Assembly: GCA_903893795.1 (NCBI GenBank)
Contig: CAITNO010000106.1
Location: 287,572-351,571, forward strand
Direction: 5' to 3'
Origin: Candidatus Hydrogenedentota bacterium
Lineage (GTDB): Bacteria > Hydrogenedentota > Hydrogenedentia > Hydrogenedentales > CAITNO01
Length of the DNA: 64,000 bases
Under the pieces are notes generated by a model. The model was given only the letters and a program-made list of their open reading frames with translations, had not been told where the DNA came from and did not search any database. Of this stretch, positions 1 through 8,532 are shown piece by piece (position 1 is the first letter of the stretch; every line of letters starts with the position of its first letter). A program made the position numbers and the translations under genes.

Positions 1-464
1 CGCAACAGCAGGTTCACAAGCGCCGACGCCCACACCCGGTACACGGGATCGTTGCGTTCCTTGCGGTGCCCGCCGACGATGTCATAGCCCTGGTCGAAAA
101 CTTCCACAAGACGGGGCAGTTCCTCCGGGTCGACCTGGAGGTCGCAGTCGAGAATGACGAGGTGTTCTCCCCGCGCATGGGCAATGGCCGCGGTCAGGGC
201 GTTGGTCTGGCCCACATTGGCCGCCAACTGCACCAGGCACCCGATGGTCTTATCTTCATCAAAAAGGGAATTCAGGATTTCCGGCGTTCCGTCCCCGCTG
301 CCGTCGTCCACAAAGACGATTTCACAGGTGCGCCCCAGGGTTTCAATCGTTTTGCGCAGGCGGGTGTGGAATTCCCGAATGCCGCGCTCCTCCTGGTAGC
401 AGGCGACCAGAATGGTGAATTCCGGCCGGAAGGCCGCCGTCTCGGAATCGTCTATTTTGCCCAT
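1..464 (-). CDS. Family 2 glycosyltransferase, truncated by window edge
   Basis: The N-terminal 154 codons of a GT2-type (GT-A fold) glycosyltransferase run off the left edge of the window. Near the start is the strand FTILVACYQEERGI, then VDDGSGDG, the nucleotide-binding DDGS motif, then LVILDCDLQVDPEE, which holds the DxD-like acidic motif. This spacing is typical of polyisoprenyl-phosphate hexosyltransferases of the DPM1/GtrB/ArnC group, which move a sugar from a nucleotide donor to a lipid carrier at the inner membrane. The C-terminal membrane part that would confirm this lies outside the window. The start is the only ATG before an upstream in-frame stop near position 513; the ribosome site is weak. 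A radical SAM gene lies upstream on the same strand, so both may belong to a glycan or lipid locus that continues to the left. The family is clear; the substrate is unknown. Confidence 0.85.
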   Translation of the reverse strand, partial: MGKIDDSETAAFRPEFTILVACYQEERGIREFHTRLRKTIETLGRTCEIVFVDDGSGDGTPEILNSLFDEDKTIGCLVQLAANVGQTNALTAAIAHARGEHLVILDCDLQVDPEELPRLVEVFDQGYDIVGGHRKERNDPVYRVWASALVNLLL

Positions 465-606
465 TAGAAACGTTTCCAGTTGTTGTTTCGCGCCACGAAG
501 GAAATACTCTCACATTGATGCGCGACCTGTCAAGCCACCGCAAAGCGATGGACAATACCGGCCCGGGGATGGCTTTGAATCTGAGCTGAAACGGCTGGAG
601 TGACGC

Positions 607-1617
607 TTATTGTTTAGGGCGGTTGGAACTGCGGGGGAGCAGCGACGGCACCCCTTCCAGGCGCACTTCCGAGCAGGAGGCGCAGAGGCTGGGCGGCTCT
701 CCCCGAGAGAATTTTTCCAGAATGTCAAAGTACGCCCGGCTGTGGATAATTTCGTCAAAGCTTTGCTCATGAATGTCGCCGATGACAAGATCTTTGAACA
801 TGTCCATGGCGCAGGGGGATATTTTGCCGTCGGTGAAGACGAACAGGTTGGACCCCCAAGGCTCCATGCAGGTGAAATTGGTGTGGTGGCCTTCCTTCAT
901 GTTGAAGACATTGCCAATCTTGACGCCCTGAACCTCGCTGCGCCACTCTTCGGCCGCCCTGGCCACCAGTTCAGCGTTGCCCGGATGGGCCACCATGCGC
1001 ACCTTCACATCGGTGGTCGGCCGTTTCACCGCCAGAAACTGGCGGATATTGCGCCGGATGGTGTCCAGTTCGATGCCGCGAAACTCCCGGCAGGTCTGCG
1101 CGTCCGGTTCAACAGACACATTCAGCACCGCCAGGGGGGTTTTGGCCAACCTTTCCAGCAATTCCCCCCGGAGCAGGGTGCCGTTGGTGAATATGCTGGG
1201 CCGCCTGCCCCGCAGGGCGATATGCTCGATCATGTCGCACAGGCGCGGATGCAGCGTCGGTTCGCCCATGCCGCACAGTTGCACCGTTTCCACCGAGGCG
1301 GGTGCCTGGTCCACCACCATGCAGAAGGTTTCCCAGTCAATAAGCCGGGGCCGTTCCTGCAGGTGGGCCGGAATCTTGGTGCGGTGGCAGTAGGAGCACT
1401 TGAGATTGCAGTCGAAGGCGGCCTCCACCATGAGCGCCACCACACCATGCACCTGCGGACGGCGCAGTTTCCAATTGAGCAGGTTTCTGGCCACGAGAAG
1501 ATAGGACGACGGATGCTGGATCTTTTCGTAAATCCAGTCCGCCTCTTCTGCGGACCCGTATACCACTCGGGAGCCCACGCGGCATACCGTCCGCATCAGC
1601 CTCTCGGGAATCGACAT
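607..1617 (-). CDS. Radical SAM/SPASM-type protein
   Basis: A 336-residue radical SAM enzyme. Cysteines C70, C74 and C77 form the CxxxCxxC site for the SAM-binding 4Fe-4S cluster, within FDCNLKCSYCHR. GMGEPTLHP at about 116-124 is the GGE-like SAM-contact region. The C-terminal part has further cysteines (C250, C269, C312, C315) in CMEPW, SPCAMDMF and CASC, as in SPASM/twitch domains that hold an auxiliary cluster. SPASM proteins usually modify peptides, but several act in cell-surface or lipid chemistry, and nothing here fixes the substrate. A GAGGAG ribosome site sits about 6 bases before the ATG. The gene precedes the glycosyltransferase on the same strand with a 142-base gap. No precursor-peptide gene is visible nearby. 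Confidence 0.85.
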   Translation of the reverse strand: MSIPERLMRTVCRVGSRVVYGSAEEADWIYEKIQHPSSYLLVARNLLNWKLRRPQVHGVVALMVEAAFDCNLKCSYCHRTKIPAHLQERPRLIDWETFCMVVDQAPASVETVQLCGMGEPTLHPRLCDMIEHIALRGRRPSIFTNGTLLRGELLERLAKTPLAVLNVSVEPDAQTCREFRGIELDTIRRNIRQFLAVKRPTTDVKVRMVAHPGNAELVARAAEEWRSEVQGVKIGNVFNMKEGHHTNFTCMEPWGSNLFVFTDGKISPCAMDMFKDLVIGDIHEQSFDEIIHSRAYFDILEKFSRGEPPSLCASCSEVRLEGVPSLLPRSSNRPKQ

Positions 1618-1740
1618 GCTTGCAACTCCTCGCGCGCGCTTCGGTTCGGGGGCGTTACGCGATCTGCACCGCCTCCGCCACCCCAGTTGAACACATTATA
1701 GGACCGGTTGGGCGGGATTGCAAAGGCCGGGAATCAAAGT

Positions 1741-1770
1741 TTGACACCATGGCCGTCTGAAAGCTATAAT
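1741..1770 (+). promoter_or_regulatory. Consensus sigma-70 promoter of the bL36 gene
   Basis: TTGACA at 1741-1746 and TATAAT at 1765-1770, separated by 18 bases. Both hexamers match the consensus exactly. Transcription should start near 1777, giving a leader of about 30 bases before the bL36 ATG. Confidence 0.85.
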
Positions 1771-1808
1771 TCGCGCTCTTAATCCAAGAACCGCTGGGAG
1801 TTAGCACC

Positions 1809-1934
1809 ATGAAAGTATTGTCTTCGCTGAAGACCGCCAAGACGCGGCACCCTGACTGCAAAATCGTCCGCCGCAAAGGGCGGGTGTACGTGATTTGCAA
1901 AACGAATCCGCGCTTCAAGGCCCGCCAGGGCTGA
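1809..1934 (+). CDS. rpmJ: Large ribosomal subunit protein bL36
   Basis: A 41-residue protein starting [11 protein letters not shown] and ending NPRFKARQG, a full-length match to bL36, a small basic protein of the 50S subunit. It contains [18 protein letters not shown]. Of the four zinc-ligand positions of the classic C+ form only isolated cysteines remain, so it looks like the zinc-independent (C-) type that some bacteria use alone or as a second copy under zinc limitation. The ribosome site GGGAG lies at 1796-1800. The gene stands alone with its own consensus promoter and a strong terminator, not in the usual spc/alpha ribosomal operon. That fits an alternative or relocated copy. No Zur-like operator was recognised. 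Confidence 0.95.
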   Translation: MKVLSSLKTAKTRHPDCKIVRRKGRVYVICKTNPRFKARQG

Positions 1935-1958
1935 TCGCGCCGAATTTCAGGCGATTGC

Positions 1959-1997
1959 CGCCGCCGTGGATCCCGATGGGAACCACGGCGGCGTTTT
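1959..1997 (+). terminator. Rho-independent terminator of rpmJ
   Basis: A perfect 11-bp GC-rich stem (arms 1959-1969 and 1983-1993) with a 13-base loop is followed directly by TTTT, 24 bases after the rpmJ stop codon. On the opposite strand the hairpin is not followed by a T run, so it serves rpmJ and probably not the convergent PASTA gene. Confidence 0.85.
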
Positions 1998-2041
1998 CGT
2001 CTTTGTGCCGACCGGGGACGGGCACATTGGGAAACCGCGCC

Positions 2042-3139
2042 TCACGGCCCTTTTGACACACCCAGGTCCACGGCGGTGCCCGGCGCGACACTGGCGCCCG
2101 CCGCGGGATTTTCCTGCATCACCTGACCCACGGGGACTGTGGCACTGTACAGTTGTGTCACGGCGCCCAGCGAGAGCAGGGCGTTCGACAGGGCCGTGCC
2201 CGCAGCCGTCTGGGTCAGGCCCACCACGTTGGGCACCAACACAAACTCGGGACCCTTGGAAATCCCGAGGTCCACGGCGGTGCCCGGCGCAACGCTGGTG
2301 CCCGCCGCGGGATGCTCCTCCATCACCTCGCCCGTGGGAATCGTGGGGCTGTACAGCCGCGTCACCGCGCCCAGCGCAAGCAGGGCATTGGTCAGGGCCG
2401 TGCCCGCCTCGCTCTGGGTCATGCCCAATACGTCGGGCACTATGACGGGCTGAACCCCCTTGGAAACCACGAGGTTCACGGCGGCACCCGGACTCACCAG
2501 GGCCCCCGCCGTCGGTGTTTGGCTGATCACGGAACCGACGGCCACGCTTGCGCTGTAGTCCTGCGTGATTGTGCCGACCACCAACCCCGCACCGACAAGG
2601 ACCGTCGTGGCTGTTGCCTGGTTCATGCCCGCCACATTGGGCACCGCCACCGTCACGGGTTGCGGGCCGCGGGAAAGCACCAGGTCCACGGCGGCACCGG
2701 CACTTGCGGAGCTTCCCGACGCGGGCGTTTGGCTGATGACCAGACCGGTCGCCACGGTGGCACTGTAGGCCTGCGTGATGGTTCCGACCGTCAGACCGGC
2801 GCCCACAAGGACCGCCGATGCCACGGCCTGGGTCATGCCCGCCACGTTGGGCACGGTCACCGGTTGGGGACCCTGGGACACCACGAGGTCCACGGCGCTG
2901 CCGGACTTCACCGAGGTTCCCGCCGCGGGTGTTTGGCTGACCACCAGGCCCATGGCCACGGTGTCACTGTAGACCTGGGCGATCGTGCCGACCACCAGGC
3001 CGGCGCCGACAATGGTGGAGGAGGCCGCCGCCTGCGTCTGGCCCGCCACGTCGGGCACCGTCTTGGAGGTGGAACACCCTGCCAGCGCCACACACAGCGC
3101 CAGCAACAACAAACCCCTTGCCCGGGAAACCCTTTTCAT
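2042..3139 (-). CDS. PASTA-repeat lipoprotein
   Basis: A 365-residue secreted protein. After a basic N-terminus and hydrophobic stretch comes the lipobox LAGC at about residue 21, so it is probably lipid-anchored after cleavage. The rest is five tandem PASTA domains of about 67 residues, each with a VPDVAG/VPNVAG-type start, a GTI or GAV turn and a QTPAAGTSV-like end. PASTA domains bind muropeptides or act as spacers and are best known in Ser/Thr kinases and penicillin-binding proteins, but no kinase or transpeptidase domain is present. The start is chosen at MKRVSRARG because AAGGAG lies about 8 bases before it; ten in-frame codons upstream lack a ribosome site. The protein ends straight after the fifth repeat. 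Repeats 1-3 resemble each other more than repeats 4-5, so two rounds of duplication are likely. Confidence 0.85.
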   Translation of the reverse strand: MKRVSRARGLLLLALCVALAGCSTSKTVPDVAGQTQAAASSTIVGAGLVVGTIAQVYSDTVAMGLVVSQTPAAGTSVKSGSAVDLVVSQGPQPVTVPNVAGMTQAVASAVLVGAGLTVGTITQAYSATVATGLVISQTPASGSSASAGAAVDLVLSRGPQPVTVAVPNVAGMNQATATTVLVGAGLVVGTITQDYSASVAVGSVISQTPTAGALVSPGAAVNLVVSKGVQPVIVPDVLGMTQSEAGTALTNALLALGAVTRLYSPTIPTGEVMEEHPAAGTSVAPGTAVDLGISKGPEFVLVPNVVGLTQTAAGTALSNALLSLGAVTQLYSATVPVGQVMQENPAAGASVAPGTAVDLGVSKGP

Positions 3140-3254
3140 GGCACACACTCCTTGTATTGCCGATCCCAAGACTCATGCCTGGTTCGGACATGGTTGTCCC
3201 TGCATTTATTGGGCAGAAACGTCACGTCCAAAACATACCAACCATCTTGACTGA

Positions 3255-3283
3255 ACTATACCCCCGATCCTGAAATATGTCAA
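3255..3283 (-). promoter_or_regulatory. Sigma-70 promoter for the PASTA lipoprotein
   Basis: Read on the minus strand: -35 TTGACA (3278-3283), a 17-base spacer and -10 TATAGT (3255-3260). This predicts a start near 3248 and a leader of about 110 bases before the lipoprotein ATG at 3139. Confidence 0.75.
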
Positions 3284-3766
3284 GAATAATATGGGGCAGA
3301 ACTAATACAGAAAGCAATGGAATGGGCATCTTGCGCAGTAAGCGAAGAATTACCCCCCAGCGCGCCGGGGTGCGCGCCTTCTTCCGACCCATGGCGAATG
3401 GCGTATAACCTGTTCTCACTTCGTCCGCCGTGGCCGTGCGGCGCGACGGGAGGGCATGCGAAACAGAGGATAAGGAGTAAAGCACCAACACTTTGTGGTG
3501 TCGCGACTCTATTGACAGATAATGTCACACCGTTGACTCGTTAGAAATGTCACATTTGGAGCTTTTCAACCGGAGGCCATGAAGGGGCGTGCCGATTCGT
3601 CACAAAGAACGCCAGTGCGAGTCAACGCTGGAGCCGGGCTATGTCCAGGCTTGGCCCATTTCGCTCTCGGCCTTGACAGGTTGCTGTTTGGGGAGGTTTC
3701 CGGAAAAAGGTAATCAATCTCAGCATTTTGAGTATGCTATGGGCTGTGAGGTAATAAGGAGAACCC
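3284..3766. other. Intergenic region without a recognised gene
   Basis: About 480 bases between divergent genes. No reading frame here has a convincing start site or recognisable protein. A TTGACA at 3673-3678 has no matching -10. The AAGGAGAA at 3756-3763 is the ribosome site of the sialidase-like gene. Confidence 0.6.
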
Positions 3767-4966
3767 ATGAAAAGACTAATGGTTCTTGCTGTGAATAGCC
3801 TCATCCTTGCCGCTCTATCCGCGGCGCAGGATGCCTCACATATCCGCGTCCATGAAACCATAGTCTTCGACGGCCTCAAAGGCTGGGCCCATGATGGCGT
3901 GACCTACCGCCTGGCCTGCGGGGCGAACATTGCGCAGATGCCGAACGGTGATTTACTGTGCTGGTGGCTGTCGGGCAGCGACAATGAGCCTTCTACGGAC
4001 AACAATGTGCTGGCCTCGCGCTCTACGGACAAGGGGAAGTCTTGGGGGGAGCCCTACATCCTGCTGGCGGCGGACAAGGAGGCCGGTGCGCTGACGTTGA
4101 TGCACGTCACGCTGTCGGGCAAGGTGATTGCCTTTGGCGCCGGGTGGCCATCGGAACTGCAATACACGGTGTGGCACTACTTCCGCATGGAATCGACGGA
4201 CAACGGTTTCACCTGGAGCGCGCGGGAACCGGTCCATTTCCGTGCCAGCGACGACATGATGGTCGAGCATCCCCTCCGGCTGGCAAACGGCGAATACCTG
4301 TGCCCAACCTCCTTCTTCGAGAAACGTCCCAAGCCCCTGCTGGCGGGCATTCCCGAGCTGGCCCGGGCGAAGTCGGAGGCCGAGGCGCTGGCGTTGCCGC
4401 CGCACCCTGACCCAACCTTCAAGCCGGACAAATTTGCCACGCACCGGCACGGCTGTTCGGCCCTCATCACATCGGACCTGGAACTGCGCAACCCGACAGA
4501 GTATCAGGGTGTGCGCAACCGCCCGCTGGGCCTGTTGGAAAGTACCGTGGTGCAGTTGAAGGACGGGCGCATCGCCATGCTGATGCGCGCCGAATACGGC
4601 GGTTTCCTCTGGCGCGCCGACAGCAAAGACAACGGCCGCACCTGGACGGAGGCATGGCAGACGGAGATTCCCAACCCCACCTCCCTCGCCGCGCTTATCC
4701 GCCTGCCCGATGGCCGCATTGCGCTCATCCACAACGCCAAGGGCTGCGTGGTGGGGGAGAGGGCCGTGCGCGACCCCCTGTCCATCTGGCTGAGCGACGA
4801 CGAGATGGAAAGCTGGAGCGTTCGGGACGACGTGATTACGGGCGGCATGCTGGCCTATCCCTGTCCGCTTCTTGTGGACGGCCGACTGGTCTTTTCCTAC
4901 GACCACAACCGCCGCCAGGCCCGTTTCGTGGAGGTGGATCTGCCGCCGGTCCCTGCGGAAAAGTAA
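3767..4966 (+). CDS. Secreted sialidase-like (BNR/Asp-box) glycosidase
   Basis: A 399-residue protein with a Sec signal peptide (MKRLMVLAVNSLILAALSAAQ). Three Asp-box motifs, SxDxGxxW, are visible: STDKGKSW (86-93), STDNGFTW (143-150) and SKDNGRTW (286-293). This is the signature of the six-bladed sialidase/neuraminidase propeller, close to the exo-alpha-sialidase-like BNR_2 group common in polysaccharide-degrading bacteria. An N-terminal RIP/FRIP motif and the full arginine triad were not assigned, so the substrate may be a sialic acid or another glycan. The start is set by AAGGAG 6 bases upstream. It precedes an SGNH hydrolase gene by 112 bases on the same strand; de-O-acetylation paired with glycan cleavage would make sense. 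Confidence 0.8.
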   Translation: MKRLMVLAVNSLILAALSAAQDASHIRVHETIVFDGLKGWAHDGVTYRLACGANIAQMPNGDLLCWWLSGSDNEPSTDNNVLASRSTDKGKSWGEPYILLAADKEAGALTLMHVTLSGKVIAFGAGWPSELQYTVWHYFRMESTDNGFTWSAREPVHFRASDDMMVEHPLRLANGEYLCPTSFFEKRPKPLLAGIPELARAKSEAEALALPPHPDPTFKPDKFATHRHGCSALITSDLELRNPTEYQGVRNRPLGLLESTVVQLKDGRIAMLMRAEYGGFLWRADSKDNGRTWTEAWQTEIPNPTSLAALIRLPDGRIALIHNAKGCVVGERAVRDPLSIWLSDDEMESWSVRDDVITGGMLAYPCPLLVDGRLVFSYDHNRRQARFVEVDLPPVPAEK

Positions 4967-5078
4967 GGGGCAGGGGAAAAGCGCCTGTCTGGTTTGCTTC
5001 CAGCCCGTCGGCGGCGGTAGTGTTTCGAGACGGTCAGGCGGCCGGTGGACGGTCGCCACAAAGGAGTGGAGTGCAATA

Positions 5079-5969
5079 ATGGTTACTCGGAGGCGTTTTC
5101 TCGGTTTCTTGGGCGCGCTGGTCTTCTTGGCCGGGGCCGGTCTCTGCCTGCCCGCCCAGGGCGCCGACATCCGCATACTGATTGTGGGCGACAGTTGGGC
5201 CAATGACATCCGGGTGTGGCACTCGATGGAGGCGGCGTTCAGAAAGGCAGGCATGGCCAGCTTCGGCATTGCCGGCGCCACCACCGCCGTGGGCGGCAGC
5301 GAGGCGGCCCAATGGGCCACCAAGGAATACCAGGACAAAATCGCCGCGGAACTGGCCGCCCACCCCACCATAGACACGGTACATCTGATTATTGGCGGCA
5401 ATGACCTGATCAACAAGATCAGGTTCGACAACGTGTTCAAGAAGTGGGATGAAAAGCGCCGCCTGGGCGAGTGGCGCATCATCGCCGCAAACATCCGCAA
5501 AATCGTTGAATTCTGCCTGTCCAATCCGCAGGTCAAGCATGTGGCCCTCATCGGATACGACTACTTCAACGCCCAGACGGCCAAGGAAAGCCTGGGCGCG
5601 CGGGGACATGAGTTTCATTTTGGCGGCATGACCCAGGTCCAGGTCAACCAGTGCTTCATCGAGGTGGAGCGGCTCAAACTTGAAATGGCGAAGGAAATCA
5701 AGGGCTGCACCTATGTGCAGAACTTCGGGCTCGCCCAGCATTTCTTTGACGAGCCGAAAGGTGCGCCCGCGCCGGGCGGTCCCCCGGACTACAAACCCTT
5801 CCCCGGCGGCAATCCCGAATTTGCCATGCCCGACCGGGCCTTCAATCCCGTGGACGTGGCCGGTCACACCTATGCCGGTGACGGCATCCATCCGAACAAA
5901 GAGACGCAGGAGCGCATGTGCCTGCACGCCATCGACCTGTGCTACCGGGAATGGTTTGCCGCCAAATAG
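5079..5969 (+). CDS. Secreted SGNH-family hydrolase (copy 1)
   Basis: A 296-residue SGNH/GDSL hydrolase. The N-terminus TRRRFLGFLGA followed by a hydrophobic run is a twin-arginine-type signal, suggesting Tat export. Block I VGDSWA gives the nucleophile S39, GGNDL gives block III (N108), and DGIHPN near the C-terminus gives D268 and H271, completing the Ser-Asp-His triad. Such enzymes usually remove acetyl or other acyl groups from carbohydrates. An in-frame extension to 4872 overlaps the sialidase-like gene; ATG 5079 is preferred for its AAGGAG site at 5061-5066. A close paralogue lies at 8942-9835. The two are alike over the whole mature length, including the C-terminal DxxH region and conserved FGGMTQ and NFGLAQH stretches. 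Confidence 0.85.
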   Translation: MVTRRRFLGFLGALVFLAGAGLCLPAQGADIRILIVGDSWANDIRVWHSMEAAFRKAGMASFGIAGATTAVGGSEAAQWATKEYQDKIAAELAAHPTIDTVHLIIGGNDLINKIRFDNVFKKWDEKRRLGEWRIIAANIRKIVEFCLSNPQVKHVALIGYDYFNAQTAKESLGARGHEFHFGGMTQVQVNQCFIEVERLKLEMAKEIKGCTYVQNFGLAQHFFDEPKGAPAPGGPPDYKPFPGGNPEFAMPDRAFNPVDVAGHTYAGDGIHPNKETQERMCLHAIDLCYREWFAAK

Positions 5970-5978
5970 TCCGTCGCG

Positions 5979-6329
5979 CTACAGTTTGTAGATAAAGGGG
6001 GACACATGGGTGGCGCCGCCTGTGAAGAGGGCAAATCCCATGGACAGCAGCATGAAGCCGAAAACGAGCGCCACCAGCGCTATATTGATCCACCCAAGCA
6101 GGGTGCCCGCCAGGGCAAAGCCCCGCGCGTCCTGGGACATCACCCCCCGGCGGATCTTGCCGAGCGAGAGATGGCCGAGCACAACGGCCGGCACCGAGCA
6201 CAGCGGTCCGCAGCAGAGCACATAAGAGAGAATCCCCAGTACCATGCTTGCAATGGCCTGACCGTTGCCTGCCGTTGGTGGCGGTGGCGGAGTAGCGAAG
6301 GGCGTATCCTGACAGTCTGTTTCACTCAT
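5979..6329 (-). CDS. DUF4190-type small membrane protein
   Basis: A 116-residue protein with a proline-rich cytosolic N-terminus (PPPPPTAGNG) and two or three membrane segments: about 25-52 and 75-105. The pattern ASMVLGILS, then VPAVVLGHLSLGKI, then GFALAGTLLGWI is that of DUF4190 proteins, whose role is unknown. It begins 13 bases after the beta-helix gene on the same strand and is likely co-transcribed with it. GAGGA lies about 10 bases before the ATG. Confidence 0.75.
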   Translation of the reverse strand: MSETDCQDTPFATPPPPPTAGNGQAIASMVLGILSYVLCCGPLCSVPAVVLGHLSLGKIRRGVMSQDARGFALAGTLLGWINIALVALVFGFMLLSMGFALFTGGATHVSPFIYKL

Positions 6330-6342
6330 GACGTTCTATTCC

Positions 6343-8532
6343 TCATTTTTGGTTCCGCCTGCGCAGTACCCGGCATCGCCTTATCCCTGTCAGAGTAAGT
6401 GCCGCCACAGCGACTGCCAGGGCAGGCACACCGGCAGCGGGCAGGGACCCGTCGCCCGTAATCTGCGGCGACGCGGCGGCGGTCACATAGGCCTGCATGC
6501 CGCCGCCCGCAGCGCGGACACTGTCATATTCTCCCGCGTTCTGGTGTCCGTCCCCATCCGCGTCGCCCCGGTCAGACAGAAGTTCCCCGGCCGGTGTCTG
6601 GTAGCTTTGCGTCAGGCCGAAATTGGCGGCAAGGCGGCCCTGCATCTCCGCGCTGACCGACAGGAGCGCGGCCAGCACGTGCAGGAAGGGGCCAGTCTGC
6701 GCGCGCACGGCGTCCTTCTCCAGGTACAGCAGCGACAGGTTGGCGTAGTAGGCGCTCTCCACCGCGCCGTGGTTTCCCTCGTCCTGCTGGCACAGATAGT
6801 GCGAGGCCAGCGCCAGCGTCCACCGTTCGGGCACGATGCTGCCCGGCAGCAGGGGGGCATTGGGATTCTGCGCGCCCCACTGGTCGGCAAAGGCGGTCCA
6901 CTCGCCCGAAAAGAGTGACTCGTAGCATGCACAGTCCAGGCAGGGCAGCGTTTCGACCGGTCCGCCCAGGCGTCGCGCCAACTGGTCGTCATAGAGCGAG
7001 TGGGGGTAAAGGAAACGTCCCTGGTCCTGTCCCTCCACCCAGTCTTCCGGCGCGGTGACCGCGTCCAAAGTGTCTTGGAGGGCCGTGTAAAGGGTGAGTC
7101 CCTCCGTGCCGATGACATAGCCCAGGCCGGACTGTGTGGACCGAATCATGCCGGTGCCGTGGGCGTTCCAGAAGGCGCACTGCGTCGCCGTGATGCCGGC
7201 GCCCGTGCTTTCCATGCTGCGGTTGATGGCCGACCAGCCGTCATCCAGCACGCAGGAATCCACCAAACAGGCCATCGCCAATTCGTGGTGGTATTCGGAG
7301 GTGGCCGGCACGCTGAGCGGGGAATCGGCGGCAAAGACGTTTCTTCCGCCCGAGCTGTGGCAACGCAGAAACACACAGCCCGTGGTGCCGAAGTTCCAGT
7401 TCTGGATGAAATTGTGGCGGCCGTCAATGCCGTCGCAGTCGCGGAACAGAATCTCGTTGCTCGTCCCCACCTCGTACAAATAGCCGCATCCGCCGCTGCC
7501 CCGGTTCTGCGCCTTTTCCAGGCGGCAGTCCGCCACGGTGACCCGTTTCGCGTCAAGGATGTGCAGGCCGCTGTTTTGCAGGTGCAGCCCCCGCGTGTCG
7601 GCCGACAGGGGGGAGGCAAAGGATTTCAGCCGCAGCGCCCAGCAGTCTCTGGCACCGGAAAACAGCACCAGGTGCTCCCGTTCCAGGGTCCACGCGTTCA
7701 GATAGTCCACCGCGTTGGACAGGCCCAGGTCGCAAATGCCGCAGTCGGAGAGGTAGCCCGATTCCACGCGGATGCTGGCGCTGTCGCGCAGTTTGGCGGG
7801 GTAGCGCAGCGGCACATCAAGCGTCACCCGGTTCGGCGTGACGCCGCTGTCCACCGCCGCCACCCTGCGCCGGAAGATGGGGCACCACTGGTTCAGCGAC
7901 ACGGACCAGGTGCCGGTCATGTTGTGTTCCGCCACAAAGTCCGGCGTGATGACCCAGCCCAAAGCAATGTCATCGCCCACGGCCAGCCCGCTGGCGTCGG
8001 CCACCTCCACAAAAGAGGCCCCGTTCTGTCCCTCCGTGGCCAGGGGAATATCGGTGCCCCGTGTCACACTGCCCGAAAAGCTCAGATGCGCCCGGTCATC
8101 CATGCCGCTCCATTGGGTGAAATAGACCCTACTCAATTCGGCACCAGCGCCCTGCAGCACGATGTTGGAATGGGTCACCAGCAGCGTGCCGTCGCAGCGG
8201 TACAGTCCCGCCGGAAAACGAACCACGCCTCCGCCCGCGGTTTGCGCGGCGTCGATGGCCGATTGAATGGCCGCCGTCGCATCCGATGTGCCGGTGCCGT
8301 CCGCCCCGTACAGCGTCACATCGAAGACCGTGCCGGTCGGGGGATCGGGCAGGGCCGCCTCGCCGTTCCGGTATCCCGCATAAGAGAAGTCGTGCAGAAA
8401 GGCCCCGCCCGATCCCGAGAATCCGGGCTGCCAGTTTTCCGGATAGAGCACACTCCGGTAGGGCGCGGCCATTGCCGCCGTCGCCAGGCAGGTCGCTACC
8501 GCCATGCACCATGCCCACTTCAATGCGCCCAT
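6343..8532 (-). CDS. Secreted right-handed beta-helix (pectate-lyase-superfamily) protein with C-terminal membrane tail
   Basis: A 729-residue exported protein. After a signal peptide (MGALKWAWCMAVATCLATAAMA), FDVTLYGADGTGTSDATAAI and then GGGVVRFPAGLYR form the classic opening of the Pectate_lyase_3 / glycosyl hydrolase 28-like beta-helix family. A long helix region with many short-strand turns follows. Near the C-terminus, DADGDGHQNAGEYD is an EF-hand or dockerin-like calcium loop. The end is LPAAG, a 16-residue hydrophobic stretch, then RRCRVLRRR, resembling a CTERM-type sorting or anchoring tail. Longer in-frame starts exist upstream; this ATG is chosen for the signal peptide and the AAGGGGTG just before it. 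It probably binds or cleaves an acidic polysaccharide, but no catalytic residues were assigned. Confidence 0.75.
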   Translation of the reverse strand: MGALKWAWCMAVATCLATAAMAAPYRSVLYPENWQPGFSGSGGAFLHDFSYAGYRNGEAALPDPPTGTVFDVTLYGADGTGTSDATAAIQSAIDAAQTAGGGVVRFPAGLYRCDGTLLVTHSNIVLQGAGAELSRVYFTQWSGMDDRAHLSFSGSVTRGTDIPLATEGQNGASFVEVADASGLAVGDDIALGWVITPDFVAEHNMTGTWSVSLNQWCPIFRRRVAAVDSGVTPNRVTLDVPLRYPAKLRDSASIRVESGYLSDCGICDLGLSNAVDYLNAWTLEREHLVLFSGARDCWALRLKSFASPLSADTRGLHLQNSGLHILDAKRVTVADCRLEKAQNRGSGGCGYLYEVGTSNEILFRDCDGIDGRHNFIQNWNFGTTGCVFLRCHSSGGRNVFAADSPLSVPATSEYHHELAMACLVDSCVLDDGWSAINRSMESTGAGITATQCAFWNAHGTGMIRSTQSGLGYVIGTEGLTLYTALQDTLDAVTAPEDWVEGQDQGRFLYPHSLYDDQLARRLGGPVETLPCLDCACYESLFSGEWTAFADQWGAQNPNAPLLPGSIVPERWTLALASHYLCQQDEGNHGAVESAYYANLSLLYLEKDAVRAQTGPFLHVLAALLSVSAEMQGRLAANFGLTQSYQTPAGELLSDRGDADGDGHQNAGEYDSVRAAGGGMQAYVTAAASPQITGDGSLPAAGVPALAVAVAALTLTGIRRCRVLRRRNQK

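Noticed and set aside
610..1701. A 363-codon plus-strand frame opposite the radical SAM gene
   Set aside because: It is a shadow of the radical SAM gene, whose cysteine motifs and ribosome site are clear.
2042..3050. Regular repeats of about 204 bases that could suggest a repeat array
   Set aside because: They are coding repeats (PASTA domains), not a CRISPR array. The repeats are too long and there are no unique spacers.
3673..3701. TTGACA at 3673-3678 as a promoter for the sialidase-like gene
   Set aside because: There is no -10-like hexamer at 16-19 bases downstream; TATGCT at 3733 is too far away.
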